Assembly (NCBI RefSeq): GCF_000718775.1
Contig: NZ_JOCB01000008.1
Span: 48,099-112,098 of the forward strand
Source: Streptomyces sp. NRRL S-31
GTDB lineage: Bacteria; Actinomycetota; Actinomycetes; Streptomycetales; Streptomycetaceae
Reading direction: 5' to 3'
Length of the DNA: 64,000 bases
Made by a program: the position numbers and the translations under genes
In this document: one piece after another, positions 10,828 through 19,673 of the stretch
Layout of the letters: every line of letters starts with the position of its first letter
Numbering within the stretch: position 1 is the stretch's first letter
The notes under the pieces: generated by a model
Seen by the model: only the letters and a program-made list of their open reading frames with translations
The model's database searches: none
What the model was told of the DNA's origin: nothing

Positions 10828-12218
10828 CCGGCGCCGTGGGCATCGAGTACACGAGGGTCCGGGATCTGCGCGGTCCGCTCCTGTTCGTGGAGGGGGTGAG
10901 CGGGGTGGGGTGGGACGAGTTCGCCACGATCGTCCTCGACTCCGGCGGGCGACGGCACGGCCTGGTCCTGGAAGTGGACCGCGACGTGGCGGTGGTGCAG
11001 GTCCTGGAGGACACGGCCGGCATGAACCGTAGCGGCACCCGCGTCGCCTTCTCGGGGACCCCGCTGCGGATCCCGGTCGGTGCCGGGTGGCTGGGGCGGG
11101 TGTGCAACGGGCGCGGCGCACCGACCGACGGGGGGCCGCCGGTGCTGGGCGGGTCGTACGCGGAGGTCGGTGGCGCGCCGATCAACCCGCTGCGCCGCGA
11201 ACCGCCGAACGAGGCCGTACTCACCGGTGTGGGCGCCGTGGACGTGCTCACCACGCTGGTGCGGGGCCAGAAGCTGCCGGTGTTCTCGGCGGCCGGGCTG
11301 CCGCACCTGGAGCTGGCCGTGCAGACAGCGGCCCAGGCGACGTGCGGAGGGGTGCCGTTCGCCGTCGTGTTCGCCGGCATGGGGCTCACCCATGCGGACG
11401 CGGCGTTCGTCCGCGAAGGACTGGCGGCCCGCTCGGCCGCGAGGGAACTGGTCCTGTTCCTGAACACGGCGGACGACCCGGTGATCGAACGGCTGCTCAC
11501 CCCGCGACTCGGCCTGACCGTCGCCGAACACCTGGCGTTCACCGAGGGCCGTCACATCCTGGTGATCATGACGGACATGACGGCTTACGCGGAGGCACTG
11601 CGCGAGGTGTCCGCCGCTCGTGGCGAGATCCCGGCCCGCCGGGCCTACCCCGGATACCTCTACAGCGACCTCGCGTCCCTCTACGAGCGCTGTGGCCGCA
11701 TCAGAGGCCGGCCGGGCTCGGTGACCATCCTTCCCGTCCTCACCATGCCCGCGGGCGACATCACCCACCCCGTCCCGGACCTCACCGGCTACATCACGGA
11801 AGGCCAGATCGTGCTGTCCGCCGAAGTGCAGTCAGCAGGTGTCTATCCGCCCGTGGATCCGCTGGCCTCGCTGTCGCGGCTGATGCGCAAGGGAACCGGA
11901 GCGGGACGCACCCGCGCGGACCATCCCGCCGTCGCGGCGCAGCTGATCGCCGCGCTGGCCCGGTCCCGGCAGGTGCGGGAGCTGGCCGACCTGATCGGAC
12001 GCTCGGCGCTCGGCCCGGCCGATCTGCGCCATCTGGACCTGGAGGACGCCTTCCGGCACCGGTTCCTCGCGCAGGGCGCCGATGAGAACCGGTCGCTCGA
12101 CGACTCCCTGGACCGGGCCTGGGAGGTGCTGCTGACCCTGCCGCGCAGCCAGCTCGGCATGCTGCCGGCCGACCTGCTCGACGCCCACGCCCCACCGCCG
12201 GACCGGGAGGCGGGATGA
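10824..12218 (+). CDS. A/V-type ATPase regulatory subunit B
   Basis: A 464-residue non-catalytic nucleotide-binding subunit alternating with A in the head. Family signatures are seen in order: VAVVQVLEDTAGMN, LGRVCNGRGAPTDGGPP, INPLRREPPNE, GQKLPVFSAAGLPHLELA, the segment MTDMTAYAEALREVSAARGE, and AGDITHPVPDLTGYITEGQI at about residue 311. As normal for B subunits it lacks a P-loop. Length matches the family (about 460). It overlaps A and D by ATGA. Confidence 0.95.
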   Translation: MTGAVGIEYTRVRDLRGPLLFVEGVSGVGWDEFATIVLDSGGRRHGLVLEVDRDVAVVQVLEDTAGMNRSGTRVAFSGTPLRIPVGAGWLGRVCNGRGAPTDGGPPVLGGSYAEVGGAPINPLRREPPNEAVLTGVGAVDVLTTLVRGQKLPVFSAAGLPHLELAVQTAAQATCGGVPFAVVFAGMGLTHADAAFVREGLAARSAARELVLFLNTADDPVIERLLTPRLGLTVAEHLAFTEGRHILVIMTDMTAYAEALREVSAARGEIPARRAYPGYLYSDLASLYERCGRIRGRPGSVTILPVLTMPAGDITHPVPDLTGYITEGQIVLSAEVQSAGVYPPVDPLASLSRLMRKGTGAGRTRADHPAVAAQLIAALARSRQVRELADLIGRSALGPADLRHLDLEDAFRHRFLAQGADENRSLDDSLDRAWEVLLTLPRSQLGMLPADLLDAHAPPPDREAG

Positions 12219-12847
12219 GCGCGAGGGCGCGCCGGGTACCGGCCGGACGCGCCGGACGCCTGCGGATGCGGCGCAGTCTCGCCACGGCCGTGCGCGGAGC
12301 CGACCTCCTGGAACGCAAGCTCCGGCTCCTGCTGGACCGGGAGCACAGGGCACGGCGGGCGGCCGAGGACGCGGACCGGGTGTGGCGGCGGACGCTCGCC
12401 GAGGCGGAGACATGGCTGGTGCGAGGCGTGCTGCTCGGCGGCGAAGGCGCACTGGCCGGGGCAGCGCCGGCGGAACGGGCACGCGTCGACGTCCGGTGGA
12501 GCGTGCTGATGGGCGTGCGCCACCCCGCAGTGGTGAGCTGGACGGACCCCGCCCGCTCCGCGTGGGAACGGACACCGTCCAACACCGCGCTCGCCCACGC
12601 CGAGACGGCCTATCGTGCCGCGGCCCGTGCCGCGGCGGAACTCGCCGTCCACCGGGCGGCCGCGGAGCTGCTGGCCGCCGAGGCCGTACGGACCCGGCAG
12701 CGCGTCCGCGCCCTGCGCCGGCACTGGATCCCGCGGCTACGGGAAGACCTGGCCGTGGCGGAGCTGGCGCTGGAGGAGGCGGAACACGAGGAGGCGGTAC
12801 GGCGCCGCTGGGCCGCCGGCCACGGCGCTCGTCGAACACGTCGGTGA
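12215..12847 (+). CDS. A/V-type ATPase subunit D (central shaft)
   Basis: A 210-residue helical protein. The N-terminus RMRRSLATAVRGADLLERKL followed by LRLLLDREHRA corresponds to the conserved R-L--A-RG-DLLK-KRD-L start of subunit D, the rotor shaft turning inside the A3B3 head. The C-terminal helix RVRALRRHWIPRLREDLAVA with an adjacent glutamate-rich stretch also fits the family. Last gene of the operon; a strong palindrome follows at 12854. Confidence 0.85.
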   Translation: MSARARRVPAGRAGRLRMRRSLATAVRGADLLERKLRLLLDREHRARRAAEDADRVWRRTLAEAETWLVRGVLLGGEGALAGAAPAERARVDVRWSVLMGVRHPAVVSWTDPARSAWERTPSNTALAHAETAYRAAARAAAELAVHRAAAELLAAEAVRTRQRVRALRRHWIPRLREDLAVAELALEEAEHEEAVRRRWAAGHGARRTRR

Positions 12848-12853
12848 CCGCAC

Positions 12854-12883
12854 GCCGATGGCGGGCCCCGGGGCCCGCCATCG
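12854..12883. terminator. Perfect 30-base palindrome, bidirectional terminator
   Basis: Arms CCGATGGCGGGCCCC and GGGGCCCGCCATCGG are exact complements with no loop bases to spare. It lies between the convergent ends of subunit D and hsp20. No T-run follows, as is usual in Streptomyces. Confidence 0.8.
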
Positions 12884-12898
12884 GCCGCCGGTCCGGTA

Positions 12899-13321
12899 TC
12901 AGTTGCCGTGCCGGATCTCCACGTGCCTGGCCTCCGCCTTCTCGGCCCCGAGGCCCACGCTGACGGTCAGCATGCCGTCGGTGTACTCGGCCTTGACGTC
13001 GTCCTCGTCGGCTTGCGGTGGCAGTGTGACGCTGCGACTCATCGCGCCGTACCGGATCTCGCCGTGGTTCTTCGTGACGTCCTTCTCGGTGCGTTCGGCC
13101 TCGACCGTGAGGATGCCGTCGCCGATGAGGACATCGATGTTCTCGGGCGACATGCCTGGCAGCTCCGCTCGCATCACATAGCGGCCGTCCTCCGTGTAGT
13201 CCTCGATGCGGAGCGTGTACAGGTCACCCATCGTGGGCATCGCGAACCGGGCCGGAAGGTTCTCGAACCAGTCCGACATCTCCGGGAACGCGAACCTCTG
13301 CTTACGGGACAGCGTGGTCAT
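12899..13321 (-). CDS. Hsp20/alpha-crystallin small heat shock protein
   Basis: A 140-residue ATP-independent holdase chaperone. The alpha-crystallin core runs from about residue 35 to 130 with the strands YVMRAELPGMSPENIDV and GILTVEAERTEK and the signature A-YTDGMLTVSVG near the end; the usual C-terminal IxI-type anchor is replaced by VEIRHGN. The ATG at 13321 follows gccgaggaggtacggcg; the 48 extra residues available upstream in frame lack family similarity. A perfect 6-base-arm palindrome 92 bases upstream is a likely operator. Confidence 0.92.
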   Translation of the reverse strand: MTTLSRKQRFAFPEMSDWFENLPARFAMPTMGDLYTLRIEDYTEDGRYVMRAELPGMSPENIDVLIGDGILTVEAERTEKDVTKNHGEIRYGAMSRSVTLPPQADEDDVKAEYTDGMLTVSVGLGAEKAEARHVEIRHGN

Positions 13322-13412
13322 CGCCGTACCTCCTCGGCTGTCGTGCCACTGCCGACACCCCCAGTCCAGCGCGCACGGGCCCCTGCCGCTGAGGCCGAAC
13401 AGTCCATGCTCC

Positions 13413-13427
13413 GGGACCTGAGGTCCC
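13413..13427. promoter_or_regulatory. Dormancy-box-like palindrome (GGGACCTGAGGTCCC)
   Basis: A perfect GGGACC/GGTCCC palindrome with three centre bases, 92 bases upstream of hsp20 and 25 bases before the nicotinate phosphoribosyltransferase remnant. The best-formed of the eight related sites. Confidence 0.6.
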
Positions 13428-13451
13428 TTTCGTCCCGGGCGGAGGTAGGAC

Positions 13452-14033
13452 ATGACCATGGTCACTTCGCAGAGGCCCGGCCGGGGGTTCCTGGCCGCCG
13501 CGGGCCTGGAGCCCGCCCAGGACTTCCTGGCCCGCTACCGCGTGGAGCCCACCCCGGCCCCGTGACCTTCCTCGTCGACACCTACGACACCGACGAGGGC
13601 GTACGCGTCGCCGCCCGGGTCCTGGCCGGGCTCCGCCGTGGACCTGTCCTCGGCGAAGGTCACGGCCCCGGTCCGCGAGCAGGTCTCCCGCCGCGCCGGG
13701 CGGCCCGACGTGATCGCCCTGGCGGGGGAGGGTGCCCCCGGACCCCGCTCGGCCACTGTTGCGGACGGTCATGCGCGGCGGGCGGCGGACGCGGTCGCCG
13801 GACCACTGGCGGGACGCCCGTGAGCGGTTCCGCGAGGACCTCGAGACCCTGCCCGGCCCGGCACTCCGCTTCGAAGACCCCGAACCGCTCCTGCCGGTGT
13901 GGTCCGAGGCCCTCGCGCGGCTCACCGCCTCGGTGCGAGCCTGCTTCGGGACCCGGCTGCGCCCGGCGGGGCGCGTCACGCCCCCGGACACGGCGGTCTC
14001 CCACCCGGTCCCGCTCTCGGCGCACACGCGCTG
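13452..14033 (+). pseudogene. pncB: Nicotinate phosphoribosyltransferase remnant
   Basis: Fragments of a PncB-type enzyme lie in three frames. At 13452-13565 frame 0 gives FLAAAGLEPAQDFLARYRVE, then a stop. From 13562 frame 2 gives VTFLVDTYDTDEGVRVAARV, the phosphate-binding region LDTYDT. At about 13636-13735 frame 0 gives SAVDLSSAKV and GRPDVIALAGEG, corresponding to AVRLDSGDL and V-I-ASGG. From 13756 frame 1 gives LLRTVMRGGRRTRSPDHW and a typical C-terminal tail to 14033. Intact enzymes have about 430 codons; here about 190 remain, so there are internal deletions and frameshifts. The gene is dead. It would have salvaged nicotinate for NAD. Confidence 0.75.
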
Positions 14034-14075
14034 ACCGGTCCCCGCGCGGGCGGGAGGGCCGACAGGGACGGCGCG

Positions 14076-14090
14076 GGGACCAACGGCCCC
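14076..14090. promoter_or_regulatory. Dormancy-box-like site (GGGACCAACGGCCCC)
   Basis: An exact GGGAC-N3-CGGCCCC site followed by TGG, 83-97 bases upstream of the DUF1918 gene. Nearly identical in layout to the site at 32140. Confidence 0.5.
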
Positions 14091-14172
14091 TGGCAGGGCG
14101 ACGATGCCGGGGTCTTCCATGGAATCGGCGGCGACGCCTCGACGGCACCACCGCAGCAAGGAGGCGAGGACG

Positions 14173-14454
14173 ATGTCCGCTCCCGCACCACGGCAGGGGA
14201 ACGCCCAGGCCGTCGACCCCGAGGTGACCGGCGCCCCGGCGCGCGCCCGCGTCGGTGACGAGATCATCGTACGGGGCACCTCGGCCGGAGGCATCGAGCG
14301 CGACGGCGAGATCGTCGGCCTCCACCACCCGGACGGCAGCCCGCCCCTCGACGTGCGCGAGGCCGACGGCGGACGGGTGACCCCGTACTTCCCGGGACCT
14401 GATGCCCGCATCCGTCATCTGCTGACCGGGGGTGGCCATGTCCCGGCCCGTTGA
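14173..14454 (+). CDS. DUF1918 domain protein
   Basis: A 93-residue protein. Residues 27-90 are a DUF1918 domain (VGDEIIV, DGEIVGLHHPDGSPPLDVRE, PYFPGPDARI), a small SH3-like barrel of unknown function common in actinobacterial stress clusters. The first 25 residues are an extra Ala/Pro-rich leader not seen in the other copy in this window (33344). The ATG follows aaggaggcgaggacg. It overlaps the next usp gene by 17 bases, so the two are probably translated together. Confidence 0.8.
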   Translation: MSAPAPRQGNAQAVDPEVTGAPARARVGDEIIVRGTSAGGIERDGEIVGLHHPDGSPPLDVREADGGRVTPYFPGPDARIRHLLTGGGHVPAR

Positions 14455-15316
14455 TCGCCGGCCGATCGTGGTGGGCCTCGATCCTGACCCCGGCCATCGG
14501 ATGGCGCCGGCCTGGGCGGCCGACGAGGCCGCCCGTCGGCGGTTGCCCCTGCGCCTGGTCCATGTCGAGGGCGTACCCACCCGGGGTTACCGCGGACGGG
14601 AGGTCCCACCGTCGTGGGAGCAGTGGAACGAGGCGCTGCACGAAGCCGGCGAGCGGGTGCTGGAGGAGGCCGCGGGCTTCGTCGCGGCCCGGCACCCCCG
14701 GCTCGAGGTGGACGTCCTGCTCGCGGAGGGGGACCCGGTGTGGGTGCTGAGCGAGCAGAGTCGCGGCGCCGCCGCCGTGGTGCTGGGATCCCGGCATCTC
14801 AGCCGCAGGCAGGAGCTGTTCGGCTCACACTCGGTGGCCCTGCCGGTCATGGCCCGTACCCGTTGCCCCGTGGTGGTCGTTCCCGAACCGGAGCACGTCA
14901 CCCAGGACCCGGCGTACTTCGTCGTCGGCGTCGACGGCAGCGAACACTCCGCCACCGCGGTCGACGTGGCGTTCGAGGAGGCGGCCCTGCATGGCGCCGA
15001 GCTGCGGGCCCTGCTCGTCCGGGAGCCCGGACCGTTGCGGTTCCTCGACGAGCACGAGCCGCAGCAGGAGTGCCGCCGCCTGCTCTCCGAGATCGTGGCG
15101 GGCCGCCACGCCCGCTTCCCCGAGGTCGACCTGCGTCACGAAGTGGTCCTCGGGCATCCCGTCGAAGTCCTCACCGACGCCTCGGCACATGCGCTGGGTC
15201 TCGTGGTGGGAACCCGGGGCCGCGGGGGCTTCGCCCGCATGATGCTGGGTTCGGTCAGCCAAGGCGTTCTGCACCACGCCGCCTGCCCTGTCATCGCCGT
15301 CCCGGCACCGGGGTGA
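14438..15316 (+). CDS. Tandem universal stress protein
   Basis: A 292-residue protein with two UspA domains (PIVVGLDPDPG from about residue 9; YFVVGVDGSEHSATAVDVA from about 155). Nucleotide-loop motifs are GSRHLSRRQELFGSHSVAL in the first domain and the classical GTRGRGGFARMMLGSVSQGV in the second. The first domain's loop deviates from GRGG, so ATP binding may rest mainly on the second. ATG at 14438 is preferred over GTG at 14432 for its spacing to a ggggg site. Part of an operon with DUF1918 upstream and the nitroreductase 29 bases downstream. Confidence 0.88.
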   Translation: MSRPVDRRPIVVGLDPDPGHRMAPAWAADEAARRRLPLRLVHVEGVPTRGYRGREVPPSWEQWNEALHEAGERVLEEAAGFVAARHPRLEVDVLLAEGDPVWVLSEQSRGAAAVVLGSRHLSRRQELFGSHSVALPVMARTRCPVVVVPEPEHVTQDPAYFVVGVDGSEHSATAVDVAFEEAALHGAELRALLVREPGPLRFLDEHEPQQECRRLLSEIVAGRHARFPEVDLRHEVVLGHPVEVLTDASAHALGLVVGTRGRGGFARMMLGSVSQGVLHHAACPVIAVPAPG

Positions 15317-15345
15317 GACCTCTGTCCGGTCGAAGGGAAGCCGCC

Positions 15346-16335
15346 GTGACCGCACAACCTCCCGACGTGAACACCGTCACCGCACTCGTGGCGGACGCCG
15401 CCGCGGCGCCCTCGCTGCACAACACGCAGCCGTGGACCTTCCGCTACCTGCGGGACATCGGCGTCCTCCGCCTCTACGCCGACCCCAAACGCACCCTGCC
15501 GCGGACGGATCCGGAGAACCGGGGCCTGCACATCGGTTGTGGCGCCGCCCTGCTGAACCTGCGCGTGGCCGCCGCCGCGGCGGGCCTGGCGCCGCTCGTC
15601 CGCCTGCTGCCCGACCCGGCCTTCCCGGAGTTCCTCGCCGAGGCGCACCTGTGCGGCACCGGACCACCCGACGCCGCGCTCGCCCGGCTGGGTCCCACGG
15701 TCCGGCGCCGCCACTCCAGCCGGCTGCCCTTCCGCGAGGAGGACATCCCCGGCGCGGTGCGGGAGGAGCTGTCCGGAGCGGCCCGCGACGAGGGGGCCCA
15801 GCTGTTGTTTCCCGGGGCGTGGCACGTGCAATCGATCCTGGAACTGGTCCGGGACGCGGAGGACAGGGAGGCCCTCGCACCGGGCGTGCGCGAGGAAACG
15901 GCGCGCTGGACGCACACGGAGCTGCCCCATGCCGCCGGGGTGGCCGACGGCGTCCCCGGCGAGGCGTTCGGTCCCCGGCAGCGCGGCACCTCGGTTCCCG
16001 TGCGTGACTTCGCCGCCGGCCGTCCGATGCCCGGACGTGGCTGGGCACCCTTCGAGAGACACCCGAACATCGCCCTGCTGGGAACGGCCCGCGACGAGCC
16101 CGTGGACTGGCTCGTGGCCGGTCAGGCACTGGAGCGGGTACTGCTCCTGGCCACCGCGAGCGGGCTGGTCGCCTCGATCACTTCCCAGCCTCTGGAATGG
16201 CCGGAGACACGGTGGGCCGTCCGCGACCCCGTCTCGGCGATGGCGCACGTCCAGATGGTGATCCGGCTCGGTTACGGCCCCGAGGGCCCCGCGAGCCCAC
16301 GGCGGCCGGTGGCCGATCTGCTCGACGTTCTCTGA
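15346..16335 (+). CDS. Acg-family nitroreductase-like protein
   Basis: A 329-residue member of the nitroreductase fold, Acg branch, where two half-domains are fused. The N-terminal motif AAAAPSLHNTQPWTF is diagnostic; other conserved parts are RLYADPKRTLPRTDPENRGL, LGTARDEPVDWLVAGQALERV and the C-terminal IRLGYGP. Mycobacterial Acg proteins belong to the dormancy regulon and are thought to bind flavin without classical nitroreductase activity, perhaps sequestering it. GTG at 15346 follows gaagggaa. The context with usp and CBS genes supports the same role. Confidence 0.85.
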   Translation: MTAQPPDVNTVTALVADAAAAPSLHNTQPWTFRYLRDIGVLRLYADPKRTLPRTDPENRGLHIGCGAALLNLRVAAAAAGLAPLVRLLPDPAFPEFLAEAHLCGTGPPDAALARLGPTVRRRHSSRLPFREEDIPGAVREELSGAARDEGAQLLFPGAWHVQSILELVRDAEDREALAPGVREETARWTHTELPHAAGVADGVPGEAFGPRQRGTSVPVRDFAAGRPMPGRGWAPFERHPNIALLGTARDEPVDWLVAGQALERVLLLATASGLVASITSQPLEWPETRWAVRDPVSAMAHVQMVIRLGYGPEGPASPRRPVADLLDVL

Positions 16336-16377
16336 ACAGCCCCCATCGGACCGCATCGGGCACCGGGGAGTGGTCGT

Positions 16378-16830
16378 ATGAAGGTATCCGAGGTGATGAC
16401 CGCTCCTCCCGTGTGCGTCGGACTCCACGTCCCCCTGGTCGAGGTGACCCGGCGGATGGCCGAGCGCGCCGTCGGGTCCGTCCTCGTGGTCGAGGACGGG
16501 GTGCTGCGCGGCATCGTCACCGACCGCGACCTCGCCGTGCGCGGCATGGGCGGCGGCCTGGAACCGAAGGTATCGGTGGACGCGGTCATGTCGCCCCGGG
16601 TCGTCACGGTGGAAGCCACCGACGACCTGGAGGTGGCCTACCGGACGTTCCGCCGCGCGGGGGTCCGCCGTCTCCCGGTCCTGGACGCGGGCCGGGTGGT
16701 GGGCGTGCTGACGATCGACGACCTGTTCCTCGACGTCTTCCGGCGCCTGTCCGACCTCCTGGGTCCGGTGGCCTGGAGCGTCTCGCAGGAGCCGCCAGGC
16801 CCCCCCTGCCGACACCGGGGCACCGGATGA
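16378..16830 (+). CDS. Twin CBS-domain protein
   Basis: A 150-residue protein that is almost only a CBS pair: MKVSEVMTAPPVCVGLHVPL to about residue 60, and VDAVMSPRVVTVEATDDLEV to about 125, with the ligand-binding G(I/V)VTDRDLAVRG motif in the first. Similar stand-alone CBS proteins bind AMP or ATP and regulate partner proteins. The stop overlaps the start of the P-type ATPase by ATGA, so a regulatory link with that pump is likely. Confidence 0.88.
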   Translation: MKVSEVMTAPPVCVGLHVPLVEVTRRMAERAVGSVLVVEDGVLRGIVTDRDLAVRGMGGGLEPKVSVDAVMSPRVVTVEATDDLEVAYRTFRRAGVRRLPVLDAGRVVGVLTIDDLFLDVFRRLSDLLGPVAWSVSQEPPGPPCRHRGTG

Positions 16831-19673
16831 GCCCTGAACCCGGACGGCGGGGGACGGCCGTTCTCCGTGCGGGCGGACCTCCGGCGGGCGTCAGGACGGC
16901 GGCGCCGCCGCACCGGCGAGATGCCCCCACCTCGTCCGTCCTCACTCTGCCCGCGGCGGACGCCCTCGTCGCCCTGGGAAGCTCCCCCCGCGGTCTCACA
17001 TCGGCCGAGACAGTCGCGCGGCGGGACCGCTTCGGCCTCAACGAGCTGCCCGGCGTGGGCCGAGGTCAGGCGTGGCGTCGGCTGGTCGCGCAGTTCACCG
17101 ACCTCTTCGCCGTGGTCCTGCTCGTCTCCTCGGCGATCACGTTGCTCGCGTACTGGCTGGGGCGGCCCCGGGACCCGGCCACCCTCCAACTGGCCCTGGC
17201 GATTCTCGGCGTGGTGCTGTTGAACGCGGGCATCGGTTTCGCGCAGGAGTACTCCGCCGAACGCACCGCCGAGTCCCTGAAGGCGATGGTGCCGCACACC
17301 TGCCGCGTGCTGCGCGACGGAGAGCGACGCGAGCTGTCCGCGCGGGAGCTGGTGCCGGGCGACGTGGTGATCCTCGACGCCGGGGACGCGGTGCCTGCCG
17401 ACTGCCGGTTGATCGAGGCCCAGGAAGCCGCGGTCAACAACGCCGCGCTCACCGGTGAGAGCGATCCCGTCGCCCGCGTTGCCGAACCCGTACCGCCGGG
17501 GCCTTTGCCGGAGGCCCGCAACTGCGTCTTCATGGGCACCGACCTGGTCGCCGGCACGGTCAAGGCCGTCGTGTTCGCCACGGGGACGTCCACCGAGTTC
17601 GGTCGGATCTTCCGACTGGCCGCCGCCGCGCCGAGGCAGAGGACCCCGTTGCAACGGCAGGTCGCCGTCATGGCCCGCCGGGTGGCGGGCGTGGCGCTTG
17701 CGACCGGCGCCGTCCTGTTCGTGGTGCGCGTGCCCAGCGGTCAGCCGTTCGTCGACACGTTCGTCTTCTCCCTCGGTGTGATGGTCGCCCTGGTCCCGGA
17801 GGGGCTGCCGGCCACGCTCTCCGTCTCGCTCGCGATCGGTGTCCGCCGCATGGCGCGTCGGCACGCGCTGGTCAAGCAACTGCTCGCGGTGGAGGCACTC
17901 GGCTCGACCAGCGTGATCTGCACCGACAAGACCGGCACCCTCACCCAGGCCGAGATGACCGTCGTGCGGCTGTGGGCGGACGGGGTGTCCCACACCGTGA
18001 CCGGCGTGGGGTACGCGCCTGACGGCGGGATCACCGACGCGGGGCCCGTGCGAGAGCTGCTGCGGGCGGCGGCTCTGTGCGGCAACGCACGGCTGGTACC
18101 GCCGAGTGGGCGGGACGCGTGGCGGGTGCTCGGAGACACCACCGAGGGGGCCCTGCTGGTGGCCGCCCGGAAGGCCGGCCTGGATCCGGCGCAGGAGGAG
18201 ATACGCACCCCCCGGGTGGCGGAGCATCCCTTCGACTCCGCGCGCAAGCTCATGAGCACCGTGCACCGCGGCGGCGACGGCAGGTTCTTCGCCTACGTCA
18301 AAGGCGCACCGCTCGAACTGCTCGCCCGCTGCGATGCCATCGACCGCGGGGGCGCGACGACACCGCTGTCCGACGCGGCCCGCGCCGAGGTGGCGGCGGC
18401 CGCGGACGGTATGGCCGCACAGGGCCTGCGCGTACTCGCCGTCGCCCGGCGGCAGGTGGCCGTCCCCCGGCCGCCGCTCGGAGAGGTCGAGTCGGACCTG
18501 ACGCTGCTGGGTCTCGCCGGGATGTACGACCCTCCCAGGCCCGAGGTGCGCGACGCGGTGGACGCGTGCCGGCGGGCCGGGATCCGCATCGTCATGGTCA
18601 CCGGAGACCATCCCCTCACCGCGGAGGCCGTCGCCCGCCGCGTCGGCATCGTGCGCGATCCGGCCCCGACCGTGGCGACGGGCACCCGGTTGGACGCACT
18701 GGACGACAGCGGTCTGGACACCCTGCTGACCGGCTCCGGCGAACTACTGCTCTGCCGGGTCAGTCCCGAGCACAAGATGCGGGTGGTCACCGCGTTGCAG
18801 CGGCACGGCGAGGTCGTCGCCGTCACCGGCGACGGGGCCAACGACGCCCCGGCCCTCAAACACGCCGACATCGGCGTCGCCATGGGCGCCTCCGGCACCG
18901 ACGTCGCCCGCGAGGCCGCGGTGATGGTGCTGCTCGACGACTCCTTCGCCTCCATCACCACCGCTGTCGGGCTGGGCCGCTCGGTGTACCGCAACATCCG
19001 CAAGTTCCTGATCTACCTCTTCAGCCACAACATCGCCGAACTCGTACCGATCCTCGCCGCGACCTTCGCCGGGTTCCCGCTGGTGCCGATCACGGCCGTG
19101 CAGATCCTCGCCATCGACCTCGGCTCGGACGTACTGCCCGCCCTGGCGCTCGGTGCGGAACCGATGGAGCCCGACGTCATGGACAGCCCGCCGAGGCCCC
19201 GCCACGAGCGACTCTTCTCGACGTCCGTCATGGGCCGCATCCTCTTCCTCGGCGGCATCCAGGCCCTCGGCGTGTGCGCCGTCTTCTTCTGGCACATCCA
19301 TGCCTCGGGCATCCCCTACGCCGACTTCACCAAGGACGATCCCGTCTACCGCGAGGCGATCACCATGGTTCAGGCCGGCATCGTCGTCAGTCAGTTCTTC
19401 AACGCGCTCGCCGTGCGCACCGACCGGCAGAGCGTGTTCCGGGCCGGTCTGCTGACCAACCCCTGGCTACTGGCCGCCGGCTGCTTCGGCATCGGATTGA
19501 TGGCCGCCGTCAGCTACACGCCACCGCTCCAGGCGGTCTTCCACACCGCGCCGCTGGCCCCCGCCGACTGGGCGGTCCTGGCCGCGTTCGGAGCGCTGCT
19601 GCTGGCCGCCGAGGAGCTCAGGAAAGGGGTGCTGCGGCACCGGAGAACACAACCGAAGGGAGGAAGCCGATGA
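16827..19673 (+). CDS. P2-type cation-transporting ATPase
   Basis: A 948-residue cation pump. Seen in order: cation-ATPase N-terminus, transmembrane pair 1-2, actuator loop (AALTGESDPV), TM4 motif PEGLPATLSVSLAIG, phosphorylation motif DKTGTLT with Asp367, nucleotide-binding KGAPLELL, the hinge TGDGANDAPALKHADIGVAMG and a six-helix C-terminus. TM6 reads QILAIDLGSDVLPALALGAEP, closer to the Na+,K+-ATPase branch (ILCIDLGTDMVPA) than to Ca2+ pumps, so the ion is uncertain (K+, Na+ or Ca2+). It is coupled to a CBS gene upstream and to two TrkA-like genes downstream (ATG at 19670 overlaps its stop), which favours a K+/Na+ role. Confidence 0.9.
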   Translation: MSPEPGRRGTAVLRAGGPPAGVRTAAPPHRRDAPTSSVLTLPAADALVALGSSPRGLTSAETVARRDRFGLNELPGVGRGQAWRRLVAQFTDLFAVVLLVSSAITLLAYWLGRPRDPATLQLALAILGVVLLNAGIGFAQEYSAERTAESLKAMVPHTCRVLRDGERRELSARELVPGDVVILDAGDAVPADCRLIEAQEAAVNNAALTGESDPVARVAEPVPPGPLPEARNCVFMGTDLVAGTVKAVVFATGTSTEFGRIFRLAAAAPRQRTPLQRQVAVMARRVAGVALATGAVLFVVRVPSGQPFVDTFVFSLGVMVALVPEGLPATLSVSLAIGVRRMARRHALVKQLLAVEALGSTSVICTDKTGTLTQAEMTVVRLWADGVSHTVTGVGYAPDGGITDAGPVRELLRAAALCGNARLVPPSGRDAWRVLGDTTEGALLVAARKAGLDPAQEEIRTPRVAEHPFDSARKLMSTVHRGGDGRFFAYVKGAPLELLARCDAIDRGGATTPLSDAARAEVAAAADGMAAQGLRVLAVARRQVAVPRPPLGEVESDLTLLGLAGMYDPPRPEVRDAVDACRRAGIRIVMVTGDHPLTAEAVARRVGIVRDPAPTVATGTRLDALDDSGLDTLLTGSGELLLCRVSPEHKMRVVTALQRHGEVVAVTGDGANDAPALKHADIGVAMGASGTDVAREAAVMVLLDDSFASITTAVGLGRSVYRNIRKFLIYLFSHNIAELVPILAATFAGFPLVPITAVQILAIDLGSDVLPALALGAEPMEPDVMDSPPRPRHERLFSTSVMGRILFLGGIQALGVCAVFFWHIHASGIPYADFTKDDPVYREAITMVQAGIVVSQFFNALAVRTDRQSVFRAGLLTNPWLLAAGCFGIGLMAAVSYTPPLQAVFHTAPLAPADWAVLAAFGALLLAAEELRKGVLRHRRTQPKGGSR

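Noticed and set aside
12908..14227. Long plus-strand open frame across hsp20 and the pncB remnant
   Set aside because: It is the antisense shadow of hsp20 joined by chance to pncB fragments; only the FLVDTYDT part is real coding relic.
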